DNA from: Hyphomicrobiaceae bacterium | GTDB taxonomy: Bacteria > Pseudomonadota > Alphaproteobacteria > Rhizobiales > Hyphomicrobiaceae | Assembly: GCA_021775715.1 (NCBI GenBank) | Contig: JAJFHI010000073.1 | Location: 1-11,551 of the forward strand | Reading direction: 5' to 3' | DNA length: 11,551 bases | The notes under the pieces: model-generated | Databases searched by the model: none | What the model was told of the DNA's origin: nothing | What the model saw: the letters and a program-made list of their open reading frames with translations, nothing else | Shown here: positions 6,947 through 11,551 of the stretch, piece by piece | How the letters are laid out: each line of letters starts with the position of its first letter | How positions within the stretch are numbered: the first letter of the stretch is position 1 | Program-made: the position numbers and the translations under genes

Positions 6947-8131
6947 ATGCGGCGCCGAACTCTCAGCATTTTCAGCGTGTTACTTCTATTTGTTGCGTTC
7001 GGCGTAGAGGACGCTGCGCGCCATGCCGTTTTTGCGCAAACGGCAGGAGCAACGGATGTCGCTGCTGAGACGCCGCCAGCCAAAGCAAAAACAACACATG
7101 ACGGCAACAAACCGGCGACTGGCGAACCGGCGAAATCAGACAAGTCTAACGTCGCGAATATTGCACCGGACGAAGCGACGAAACCTGGCCAGACGGTCGG
7201 TAAAAACGCCAAGAAGAAACAACTGCAGCCAGCGAAAAAACTTTTCGGCGCCAAGCGACAGCCAGCGGCTCTGGCTCCACAAGCAATTGGCTACTATTCG
7301 CGCGGATGTCTTGCCGGTGCCAAACAAGTACCCGAGACCGGTCCGGCATGGCAGGCCATGCGCCTCAGTCGCAACCGCAATTGGGGGCATCCGGTCCTGG
7401 TTGATCTCCTTTTGCGAATGGCTGTCGAGGCAAAAGAGGCAGGCGAATTTCCCGGACTTTTGATTGGCGACATTGCCCAGCCGCGAGGTGGGCCCATGCT
7501 AACGGGACATGCCTCACATCAGGTGGGTCTCGATGCGGATGTCTGGCTGCGCACACCGCCGAAAAAAAACATGTCGCGCAAGAAGCGTGAGACTTTCCAG
7601 CCGATCTCAATGTTGGCGAAGAATTGGCTTGATGTGAATCTCGATGCATTCACATTTCAGCAGGTTGCCTTGATCCGCCGTGCTGCGTCCTACCCGGAAG
7701 TCGCGCGCGTTGGCGTCAATCCGGCGATCAAGGTGGCGTTGTGTCGGGCGGTCGGAGGTGACAAGCCCTGGCTGAAGAAGGTGCAGGGTTGGAAGGGTCA
7801 CCATTACCACATGCACATTCGCATCAAGTGTCCGCCGGGTAGCACGAAGTGTCGGGATCAGTCGCGACCACGTGGCACCGGATGCGCAGCTGCAGAAAAA
7901 TGGTACGCCGACACCAAGGCCTGGCTTGAGCGCCCAAAGAAAAAGAAGAAGAAGAAGGTCGCCAAAAAGAAAAAAGCGAAGAAAAAGAAGACGAAGCGCA
8001 AGCCTAAGCCAGCAATCACGATGGCTGGCTTGCCAGACAGTTGCCGTTATGTGCTCGAGGCCGACAACCGCAAACTTGAGTTGTTGCCCGTGAACCCGCT
8101 GCAGGCGCTTCGCAGCACGATGTACAACTAA
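6947..8131 (+). CDS. mepA: Penicillin-insensitive murein endopeptidase (peptidase M74)
   Basis: This is a 394-residue periplasmic zinc peptidase that cleaves D-Ala-meso-DAP cross-links in peptidoglycan. The start is ATG 6947. A signal peptide follows: MRRRTLS, a hydrophobic core, and a likely cut after HAVFA near residue 30. Residues 31-105 are a low-complexity Lys/Ala/Thr/Pro linker. The catalytic domain has TGHASHQVGLDADVW (187-200) and GHHYHMHIRIK (284-294). By the LAS-enzyme pattern the zinc ligands are H191, D198 and H290, with H285 and H288 nearby. Six cysteines (121, 266, 295, 302, 313, 366) match the spacing of the disulfide-forming cysteines I recall for E. coli MepA. Oddity: a Lys-rich stretch (331-356, nearly all K) sits between the fifth and sixth Cys, making this loop about 23 residues longer than in E. 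coli. The basic insert may bind anionic wall polymer or lipid (inference). Confidence 0.93.
   Translation: MRRRTLSIFSVLLLFVAFGVEDAARHAVFAQTAGATDVAAETPPAKAKTTHDGNKPATGEPAKSDKSNVANIAPDEATKPGQTVGKNAKKKQLQPAKKLFGAKRQPAALAPQAIGYYSRGCLAGAKQVPETGPAWQAMRLSRNRNWGHPVLVDLLLRMAVEAKEAGEFPGLLIGDIAQPRGGPMLTGHASHQVGLDADVWLRTPPKKNMSRKKRETFQPISMLAKNWLDVNLDAFTFQQVALIRRAASYPEVARVGVNPAIKVALCRAVGGDKPWLKKVQGWKGHHYHMHIRIKCPPGSTKCRDQSRPRGTGCAAAEKWYADTKAWLERPKKKKKKKVAKKKKAKKKKTKRKPKPAITMAGLPDSCRYVLEADNRKLELLPVNPLQALRSTMYN
7935..7998 (+). repeat. Purine-rich AAG/AAA low-complexity tract inside mepA
   Basis: A nearly pure purine stretch of AAG and AAA codons encodes the Lys-rich insert of MepA. Short tandem AAG units (for example 7945-7957) make the length prone to change by replication slippage. 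Every such change by 3 nt would keep frame and alter the number of lysines. Confidence 0.7.
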
Positions 8132-8145
8132 TCAACCGAGCCATC

Positions 8146-8262
8146 ATGCAGCAACAGTGCGGCGCAATTGAAGCCGGTGCGCATGGGGGGAAAATGATTC
8201 AGGTCGTGTTGCGCAAGAAGCGATTGTACGCTTCGCAAATTGTGCCGAGCGTGAGCCAATGA
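8146..8262 (+). CDS. Possible short ORF or leader peptide overlapping the next gene (ATGA)
   Basis: A 38-codon frame starts at ATG 8146, with a second in-frame ATG at 8194 (22 codons) that has GGGGGG 3 nt before it. The frame ends in TGA at 8260-8262, overlapping the ATG of the next gene as ATGA, the usual sign of translational coupling. The peptide is basic in the middle (LRKKRLY) and matches nothing I know. It spans the hairpin at 8209-8238. It could be a leader peptide that controls opening of the downstream start, or a chance ORF; ribosome-site evidence is weak. Confidence 0.25.
   Translation: MQQQCGAIEAGAHGGKMIQVVLRKKRLYASQIVPSVSQ
8209..8238 (+). promoter_or_regulatory. Stem-loop upstream of the 8259 gene
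   Basis: GAAGCG (8217-8222) and CGCTTC (8229-8234) pair around a 6-nt loop. An outer TTGC (8209-8212)/GCAA (8235-8238) extends the stem, leaving a 4-nt bulge on the 5' side. It ends 20 nt before ATG 8259. There is no T-run, so it is more likely mRNA structure or an mRNA 3'-end stabiliser for mepA than an intrinsic terminator. Confidence 0.4.
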
Positions 8263-8975
8263 GTAAGTTCTTTTTGGTCTTGCTCGGAACGGTCGGCGTT
8301 CTAGCGGCGACGTATGTTTATTACTTTCCTGCATACGAAGCATGTTTTCGCATGACCGTGAATGTCGAAGTCGACGGCAAAGTGCACTCAGGCTCATCGG
8401 TCATCCAAGTCGGGTGGCAAACACCAAACCCATTGTTCCGAGGCTTAGCGGCGGGTTGGAATCAGAGGTTTGAAGGGGAGGCGGTGCTTGTTGATTTGGG
8501 AAAACCTGGCGTCTTGCTGGCTCTGTTGAAAAATCCGTATTTTTGGTCTCCCGATGTGCCGAACGCACGGCCATTATACGAAATTTTGCTGAAGGCTTTT
8601 TTCGGTAGTAAGGGGATTACGAAAGAAAGGCTTGAGGATCTTGAGGGCAAAAGATTTTCCAACGCCAAACGTACCTTGCAAGTCGAAAACTTGCCGAGGT
8701 TTGCATATTTGTCGGATGTAAATAATCGGCAGAGTGCGATCCCTGTAGATCCTAGGTACCTGTCTGAAGACATTGGTCCCGGTGTGAGATTCGTCAGTGC
8801 CCAATTGGAATTGACATCTGATCCCATCATATATCATCTCGAGAATGAGCTGCCTTGGTTCGCGGCGTTGAAGAAGTTTGAAAAAGAGAATGGCATTGGC
8901 ATTCGTGGTCGGCCCCGTGGCCAGCCGGGAGCGTTTCAACTATTAGCCAACGATTTGATTGGAGGCATACTATGA
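8259..8975 (+). CDS. Uncharacterised single-pass membrane-anchored protein
   Basis: This is a 238-residue protein with an N-terminal signal-anchor helix (about 5-23, LVLLGTVGVLAATYV) and the rest outside the cytoplasm. After the anchor comes FRMTVNVEVDGKVHSGSSV (about 30-48), then GEAVLVDLGKPGVLLALL (73-90). I associate this pair, a beta-strand-rich segment with G-SSV followed by GEAV-VDLG, with uncharacterised alphaproteobacterial proteins. No catalytic motif, lipobox or metal site is visible, and only one cysteine (C29) lies near the anchor. It starts at ATG 8259 inside an ATGA overlap with the short ORF before it; its own Shine-Dalgarno is weak, in line with coupling. The gene lies 127 nt after mepA on the same strand and could be read from the same mRNA. 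Its end overlaps the 8-codon frame at 8972. No function is assigned. Confidence 0.8.
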   Translation: MSKFFLVLLGTVGVLAATYVYYFPAYEACFRMTVNVEVDGKVHSGSSVIQVGWQTPNPLFRGLAAGWNQRFEGEAVLVDLGKPGVLLALLKNPYFWSPDVPNARPLYEILLKAFFGSKGITKERLEDLEGKRFSNAKRTLQVENLPRFAYLSDVNNRQSAIPVDPRYLSEDIGPGVRFVSAQLELTSDPIIYHLENELPWFAALKKFEKENGIGIRGRPRGQPGAFQLLANDLIGGIL

Positions 8976-8998
8976 CGAGCAAGGGGCAGCGCCCCTGA
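8961..8998 (+). other. Strong Shine-Dalgarno with an 8-codon ORF (gene stump?)
   Basis: GGAGG (8961-8965) is placed 6 nt before ATG 8972, overlapping the upstream stop as ATGA. The reading frame is only 8 codons (MTSKGQRP, stop 8996-8998). This is the best ribosome binding site in the window, yet it leads to almost nothing. The frame then runs into the convergent msrA end. It may be the remaining start of a third gene of this operon that was lost, or a decoy/terminator-overlap ORF. Confidence 0.4.
8982..8996. terminator. GC-rich hairpin between convergent genes
   Basis: AGGGGC (8982-8987) and GCCCCT (8991-8996) pair perfectly around AGC, between the 8259 gene and the convergent msrA. There is no clear T-run on either side (TGTTATTA follows on the + strand after 5 nt), so it is a weak bidirectional terminator candidate. 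Confidence 0.4.
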
Positions 8999-9005
8999 CC
9001 TGTTA

Positions 9006-9668
9006 TTACTCCGCCGCAGCAACGCCGGTGCCGATCGGGCAGCTGACGCCGGTGCCGCCGAGGCCGCAATAGCCGTGTGGAACTTTCGCGAGGTATTGCT
9101 GGTGGTCGCTCTCGGCAAAATAGAACTCAGGAGCCGCAATGATCTCCGTCGTGATTGTGCCACGCCCGGCCGCTTCCAGCGCAGACTGATACATATCGCG
9201 GGACGCGCCTGCCGCTACCTTCTGCGCATCGTTGTCGTAATAGATGCCCGAGCGATACTGTGTGCCGACGTCATTGCCTTGACGCATGCCCTGCGTGGGT
9301 TCGTGGCTTTCCCAAAACGTTTTCAGCAATTTTTCGTAAGTGATTTTTGCAGGATCAAACACGACCAGAACAACCTCGTTGTGGCCGGTTCGACCGGAGC
9401 AGAGTTCCTGGTACGTTGGGTTCGGTGTGTAACCGCCTGCATAGCCGACCGCCGTCGTTATGATCCCGTCCCCAAGCTCCCAGAATTTGCGCTCAGCGCC
9501 CCAGAAGCAGCCCATTCCGAATATCGCCTTTTCGGCGCCTTTGGGGTATGGGCCCTTCAGCGGCGACCTCAGCACGAAGTGTTGGTCGGCCGAAACAATA
9601 GGCTCAGCACGCCCAGAAAGAGCGTCTTCAGCGGTGGGAAGGCTGGTTTTCTTGGTTTGAAACAGCAT
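9006..9668 (-). CDS. msrA: Peptide-methionine (S)-S-oxide reductase
   Basis: This 220-residue cytosolic enzyme reduces the S-form of methionine sulfoxide in proteins, drawing electrons from thioredoxin. The catalytic motif is GMGCFWGAE (51-59), with nucleophile C54. Other family blocks are GYAGGYTPNPTY (75-86), SGRTGHNEVV (91-100) and the ESHEPTQGMRQGNDVGTQYRS region (120-140). The C-terminal GYCGLGGTGVSCP (199-211) carries the two resolving cysteines C201 and C210, as in the three-Cys E. coli type (C51, C198, C206). There are about 45 extra residues before the catalytic domain, similar to E. coli MsrA and with no signal peptide. The ATG at 9668 has AGGAAG about 11 nt upstream on the minus strand. 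It is divergent from the 9874 gene and convergent with the 8259 gene, so it is probably monocistronic. Confidence 0.97.
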   Translation of the reverse strand: MLFQTKKTSLPTAEDALSGRAEPIVSADQHFVLRSPLKGPYPKGAEKAIFGMGCFWGAERKFWELGDGIITTAVGYAGGYTPNPTYQELCSGRTGHNEVVLVVFDPAKITYEKLLKTFWESHEPTQGMRQGNDVGTQYRSGIYYDNDAQKVAAGASRDMYQSALEAAGRGTITTEIIAAPEFYFAESDHQQYLAKVPHGYCGLGGTGVSCPIGTGVAAAE

Positions 9669-9771
9669 GGGTTCTGTCGCTTCCTATTGATGGGCCGTGC
9701 GATTTTGATGTGTTGACTACGTCGTAATGCGAAATTGCTCTCTAGCCGGATTATTGCCGGTCATCTCAGAC

Positions 9772-9799
9772 TTTAGCCCTTTTCCTATCGTGATATAGT
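9772..9799 (+). promoter_or_regulatory. Candidate extended -10 promoter of the 9874 gene
   Basis: The TG motif at 9791-9792, one base, then TATAGT (9794-9799) form an extended -10. The best -35 (TTTAGC, 9772-9777, 16-nt spacer) is poor, as often seen with extended -10 promoters. The predicted start is near 9806, giving a leader of about 68 nt. Confidence 0.4.
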
Positions 9800-9821
9800 G
9801 TGCCGTGTCCGGTAGGAAAAG
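9779..9821. promoter_or_regulatory. Long inverted repeat (12-bp arms) around an extended -10
   Basis: CTTTTCCTATCG (9779-9790) and CGGTAGGAAAAG (9810-9821) are reverse complements with one G-T wobble, separated by 19 nt. The arm centres are 31 bp apart, about three helical turns. The spacer holds TGATATAGT (9791-9799), an extended -10 (TGnTATAGT). It lies 53 nt before the ATG at 9874 and 111 nt from msrA on the other side. This layout fits two operator half-sites flanking a promoter, or a 12-bp mRNA stem. The regulator is unknown. Confidence 0.55.
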
Positions 9822-9873
9822 TCCTAGGGAGCGGATGCGTGGCCGGACCAGTTTCGGCCTTGTGAGGGAGAGT

Positions 9874-10695
9874 ATGGCGATGACGGGCATTGGAGCCGCG
9901 GTGGAGCCGAGTTTGCAGGATCCAGCGATTGCAGCAGCGGAGCTCAAAAAGCTCATGCCGCGCGTCGCCAAACGCAAGCCCGAACGTGTGGTCTACGAAG
10001 TCGGTCGTGCGCGTCGGTGGGTCTTCACGGGGCTCTTCCTGTTGCTGCTGCCGTTCTTCGCAAGCCTTGGACCGATGCTGTTTTATCGGATGTCGCATGG
10101 CGACTGGTCTGGGACGGTTGGCCTTTCACTTATCGCGGTCTGCTTTTTCGCAATTATGTTTTTTGTTGTGACGGAGTTGTTATTTTCGATTCGCACAAAG
10201 GTCGTGTTCAAAGACGCAGCGGTGAAACTGACTGTGCCCGCCGGTAAGGGGCCGACACCATTTTTTAAATACGCCACGCACAACCTGCGCTACCAGGATG
10301 TTGATAGCGTCGAGACATATCGAGAACTCTACGGTGGGGCGCTGGCACCGATCATCCTCAAGGGTTCACGCGTATTGAAAAAAGATGGCACTGAAATTCC
10401 CCTCGGATTTGTAAGCGAGGCGAATGTGGACCCCTCGTTGCCGTTCCCGGAAATTGCCGGAATGATCGCAGACCGCGCCAATTTAGAAATGAAGGATTGC
10501 GGCTGTCGGCGCCATCGGTTCAGGCACCGCGTGCTTGGTCTGAAATCCGGCGATGAAATGGGCACGCCAATCGAAGATTTCAATTTGGACCGTCTGAACC
10601 GGCGCCATTACGTTGCAATCACGACTCTGATTGCCGGTGTTGCCGCGTTGGTCGCGCTTGGAATTTTCCTCGACATCATAAATTCCATCGGCTGA
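9874..10695 (+). CDS. Uncharacterised 3-TM membrane protein with a possible PH-like domain
   Basis: This is a 273-residue protein if it starts at ATG 9874 (GAGGGAG at 9864-9870); ATG 9880 is an equally good choice, two codons later. A frame open from 9805 would start within the inverted repeat, so it is unlikely. Layout: a basic cytosolic N-terminus (ELKKLMPRVAKRKPERVVYEVGRARR), TM1 about 48-71, TM2 about 81-104, a beta-rich cytosolic middle (about 107-205) including VETYRELYGGALAPIILKG and KKDGTEIPLGF, a Cys/His/Arg cluster (KDCGCRRHRFRHR, 207-219), and TM3 about 247-270. Two adjacent helices followed by a beta-strand domain resemble bacterial PH-domain membrane proteins, but I cannot confirm it. 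No enzyme motif is visible. It is divergent from msrA and convergent with the 10707 gene (11 nt apart). Confidence 0.8.
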   Translation: MAMTGIGAAVEPSLQDPAIAAAELKKLMPRVAKRKPERVVYEVGRARRWVFTGLFLLLLPFFASLGPMLFYRMSHGDWSGTVGLSLIAVCFFAIMFFVVTELLFSIRTKVVFKDAAVKLTVPAGKGPTPFFKYATHNLRYQDVDSVETYRELYGGALAPIILKGSRVLKKDGTEIPLGFVSEANVDPSLPFPEIAGMIADRANLEMKDCGCRRHRFRHRVLGLKSGDEMGTPIEDFNLDRLNRRHYVAITTLIAGVAALVALGIFLDIINSIG

Positions 10696-10706
10696 TCCAA
10701 CGGTAA

Positions 10707-11024
10707 CTAATTGACAAAAATGTTGGTGCGTTTGCGCCGGCGCCCGAGATAGCCAAACAGGGTGCCAAGCATGGCGAACAACACGGCAGTTGGTATCGCG
10801 ATCAGATAGATGAGCCCGTGCGTCCACAAGAAACCAACAGCGCTTCCCGAAATGGCTTCTTCTGTTGCCTTCAACGATCTCGGTGATAAATCAGCCCAAT
10901 GGGTTGCAAACGGGGTGAGCTTCACGTGACCAAACCCTTGCATTGGCGTCGTCAGATCGGACACCAGCGCAATGGCAGCGATGAGAAACAAGATGTTGGC
11001 GATGAAGCGAAGAGCAATCAGCAT
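10707..11024 (-). CDS. Conserved small two-TM membrane protein of unknown function
   Basis: This is a 105-residue protein, with ATG chosen at 11024 because the protein then opens directly with TM1 and has TTGGA about 10 nt upstream; a TTG at 11060 would add twelve residues. TM1 spans about 3-22 (IALRFIANILFLIAAIALVS). A roughly 50-residue loop carries VKLTPFATHWADLSPRSL. TM2 spans about 75-98, ended by a basic stop-transfer tail (LGRRRKRTN). This pattern (a TP..W..LSP.SL loop and a GRRR-K end) is shared by small uncharacterised alphaproteobacterial membrane proteins. Some database entries label them PetM/cytochrome b6f subunits, which I would not accept here. The Arg/Lys-rich end should be cytosolic. 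It ends 11 nt from the convergent 9874 gene. Confidence 0.75.
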   Translation of the reverse strand: MLIALRFIANILFLIAAIALVSDLTTPMQGFGHVKLTPFATHWADLSPRSLKATEEAISGSAVGFLWTHGLIYLIAIPTAVLFAMLGTLFGYLGRRRKRTNIFVN

Positions 11025-11203
11025 AGACACGTGTTCCAAAGGGACAGAAGGCTGGATCAAGCCGCAGGTTAGCGAACAAATGTTGATGGGGAAAGACGGC
11101 GAATTGAAGGGCTGCGACGGGCGTTATTGACTGGTCTGACAGTCCTGGCAAGCCGTTCCGACTCCTGTGAAATTTGCCGCGGCGGATTGTTTGGCCAACT
11201 TAG

Positions 11204-11231
11204 TTGCGCAGGGCCGACTTCTAGGTATAGT
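11204..11231 (+). promoter_or_regulatory. Candidate promoter upstream of tRNA-Ser
   Basis: TTGCGC (11204-11209), a 16-nt spacer and TATAGT (11226-11231), followed by a GC-rich start region (gcgccgcgcg). It would start transcription near 11238, about 150 nt before the tRNA, so the primary transcript would have a structured leader. A promoter closer to the tRNA is not obvious. Confidence 0.4.
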
Positions 11232-11252
11232 GCGCCGCGCGTCACAGTTGAG

Positions 11253-11267
11253 CAAATCATTGATTTG
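11253..11267. repeat. Palindrome CAAATCA/TGATTTG
   Basis: Perfect 7-bp arms (11253-11259 and 11261-11267) around one T, about 15-29 nt downstream of the predicted start of the tRNA leader. As RNA it could fold as a 6-bp hairpin with a 3-nt loop. Operator or leader structure. Confidence 0.4.
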
Positions 11268-11310
11268 GTCTCTTTGGCGTATCCCAGAGTGTTTCAACTT
11301 AAATTTGGAT

Positions 11311-11325
11311 CGGGCCGTTGGCCCG
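11311..11325 (+). repeat. GC hairpin CGGGCC-GTT-GGCCCG
   Basis: A perfect 6-bp GC stem (11311-11316 with 11320-11325) and a 3-nt loop. No T-run follows, so it does not qualify as an intrinsic terminator. It lies inside the region between the candidate promoter and the tRNA. Confidence 0.4.
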
Positions 11326-11388
11326 GAGACACTCGATTGGGATCAAGTTAAGCGCTTTTTCGTATCCAACAAGAAGTGAAGCGCTTTA

Positions 11389-11478
11389 GGAGAGGTGGCC
11401 GAGTGGCTGAAGGCGCACGCTTGGAAAGCGTGTAGGCGGGGAACCGTCTCGGGGGTTCGAATCCCCCTCTCTCCGCCA
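11389..11478 (+). tRNA. tRNA-Ser (anticodon GGA)
   Basis: This is a 90-nt class II tRNA reading UCC and UCU codons. The acceptor stem GGAGAGG (11389-11395) pairs with TCTCTCC (11468-11474), with a terminal G-U. The D-arm (gtggccgagtgg) is typical of serine tRNAs. The anticodon stem CACGC/GCGTG encloses the loop TTGGAAA, with anticodon GGA at 11423-11425. A long variable arm follows (about 11433-11450), as expected for Ser. The T-arm is GGGGG-TTCGAAT-CCCCC (11451-11467). The discriminator is G (11475), the serine identity base, and CCA is encoded (11476-11478). Confidence 0.97.
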
Positions 11479-11551
11479 GAGAGCTAAATTGCATCTCGAT
11501 GTCTTGCCATGACACTTGCTGCCCTTCGGGGTCAGATGGTATGAGGCCGTT

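Larger units (their letters stand above)
11025..11388. other. Gene-poor region before the tRNA: palindromes, hairpin, short direct repeats
   Basis: I see no convincing protein gene here. Contents: a promoter-like element (11204-11231); the palindrome CAAATCA-T-TGATTTG (11253-11267); the hairpin CGGGCC-GTT-GGCCCG (11311-11325); and AAGCGCTTT twice (11350-11358 and 11379-11387, 29 bp apart, each with the self-complementary core AAGCGCTT), the second touching the tRNA. A 70-codon frame at 11167-11379 has no ribosome site and starts upstream of the promoter. The region could be an extended tRNA leader or hold a small RNA. Confidence 0.5.

Noticed and set aside
5413..9872. Identical 12-mer tgtgagggagag before two genes (5413 and 9861)
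   Set aside because: Explained by a strong Shine-Dalgarno sequence in both; no other similarity around the two sites.
11167..11379. 70-codon frame (GTG start) before the tRNA
   Set aside because: No Shine-Dalgarno, no recognisable motif, starts upstream of the only good promoter and ends within the repeat next to the tRNA.
11521..11532. TTCG-tetraloop hairpin after the tRNA as its terminator
   Set aside because: Only 3-4 bp of stem including a wobble and no T-run; the tRNA terminator, if any, is not identifiable before the window end.

Overview
The window looks like a piece of an alphaproteobacterial chromosome, possibly Hyphomicrobiales. The evidence is moderate GC content, uncharacterised gene families I associate with that class, sigma70-like promoters and an encoded CCA on the tRNA. 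The lineage is inferred from gene style, not from a marker gene. I see no mobile element, CRISPR array or phage gene.

Layout. (1) 2-1297, + strand: the 3' part of a sodium:solute symporter gene, cut by the window edge. (2) 1298-1518: a short intergenic region holding a 10-nt degenerate tandem repeat, three separate palindromes and a good sigma70-type promoter. (3) 1519-6065, + strand: a signalling block. It encodes a receiver protein fused to a degenerate histidine kinase, a large membrane-bound hybrid histidine kinase (HisKA, HATPase, two receivers and HPt), and a small zinc-ribbon SAM methyltransferase 24 nt after the hybrid kinase. (4) 6095-6751, - strand: an alpha/beta hydrolase, divergent from mepA (6947-8131, +). 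(5) 8146-8998, + strand: a possible short upstream ORF, a single-pass membrane-anchored protein of unknown function, and an 8-codon ORF with a near-ideal Shine-Dalgarno that looks like the stump of a lost gene. (6) 9006-9668, - strand: msrA. A divergent 3-TM protein (9874-10695, +) lies across from it, with an extended -10 promoter set inside a 12-bp inverted repeat. (7) 10707-11024, - strand: a small two-TM protein. (8) 11025-11551: noncoding sequence with a candidate promoter and palindromes, then tRNA-Ser(GGA) at 11389-11478.

How the genes may work together. The hybrid kinase carries every relay module with all key residues present. Its neighbour has a complete receiver, but its kinase half has cysteine at the phospho-histidine position and has lost the recognisable G1 and G2 ATP boxes. 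No DNA-binding or diguanylate output domain is encoded in the block. The simplest inference is an HPt-to-receiver relay that ends in a pseudokinase output, with the methyltransferase as a co-transcribed effector or target-modifying enzyme. This block and the operator-like repeat at 9779-9821 are the most interesting parts of the window. The rest (MepA, MsrA, tRNA, small membrane proteins) is ordinary housekeeping sequence.
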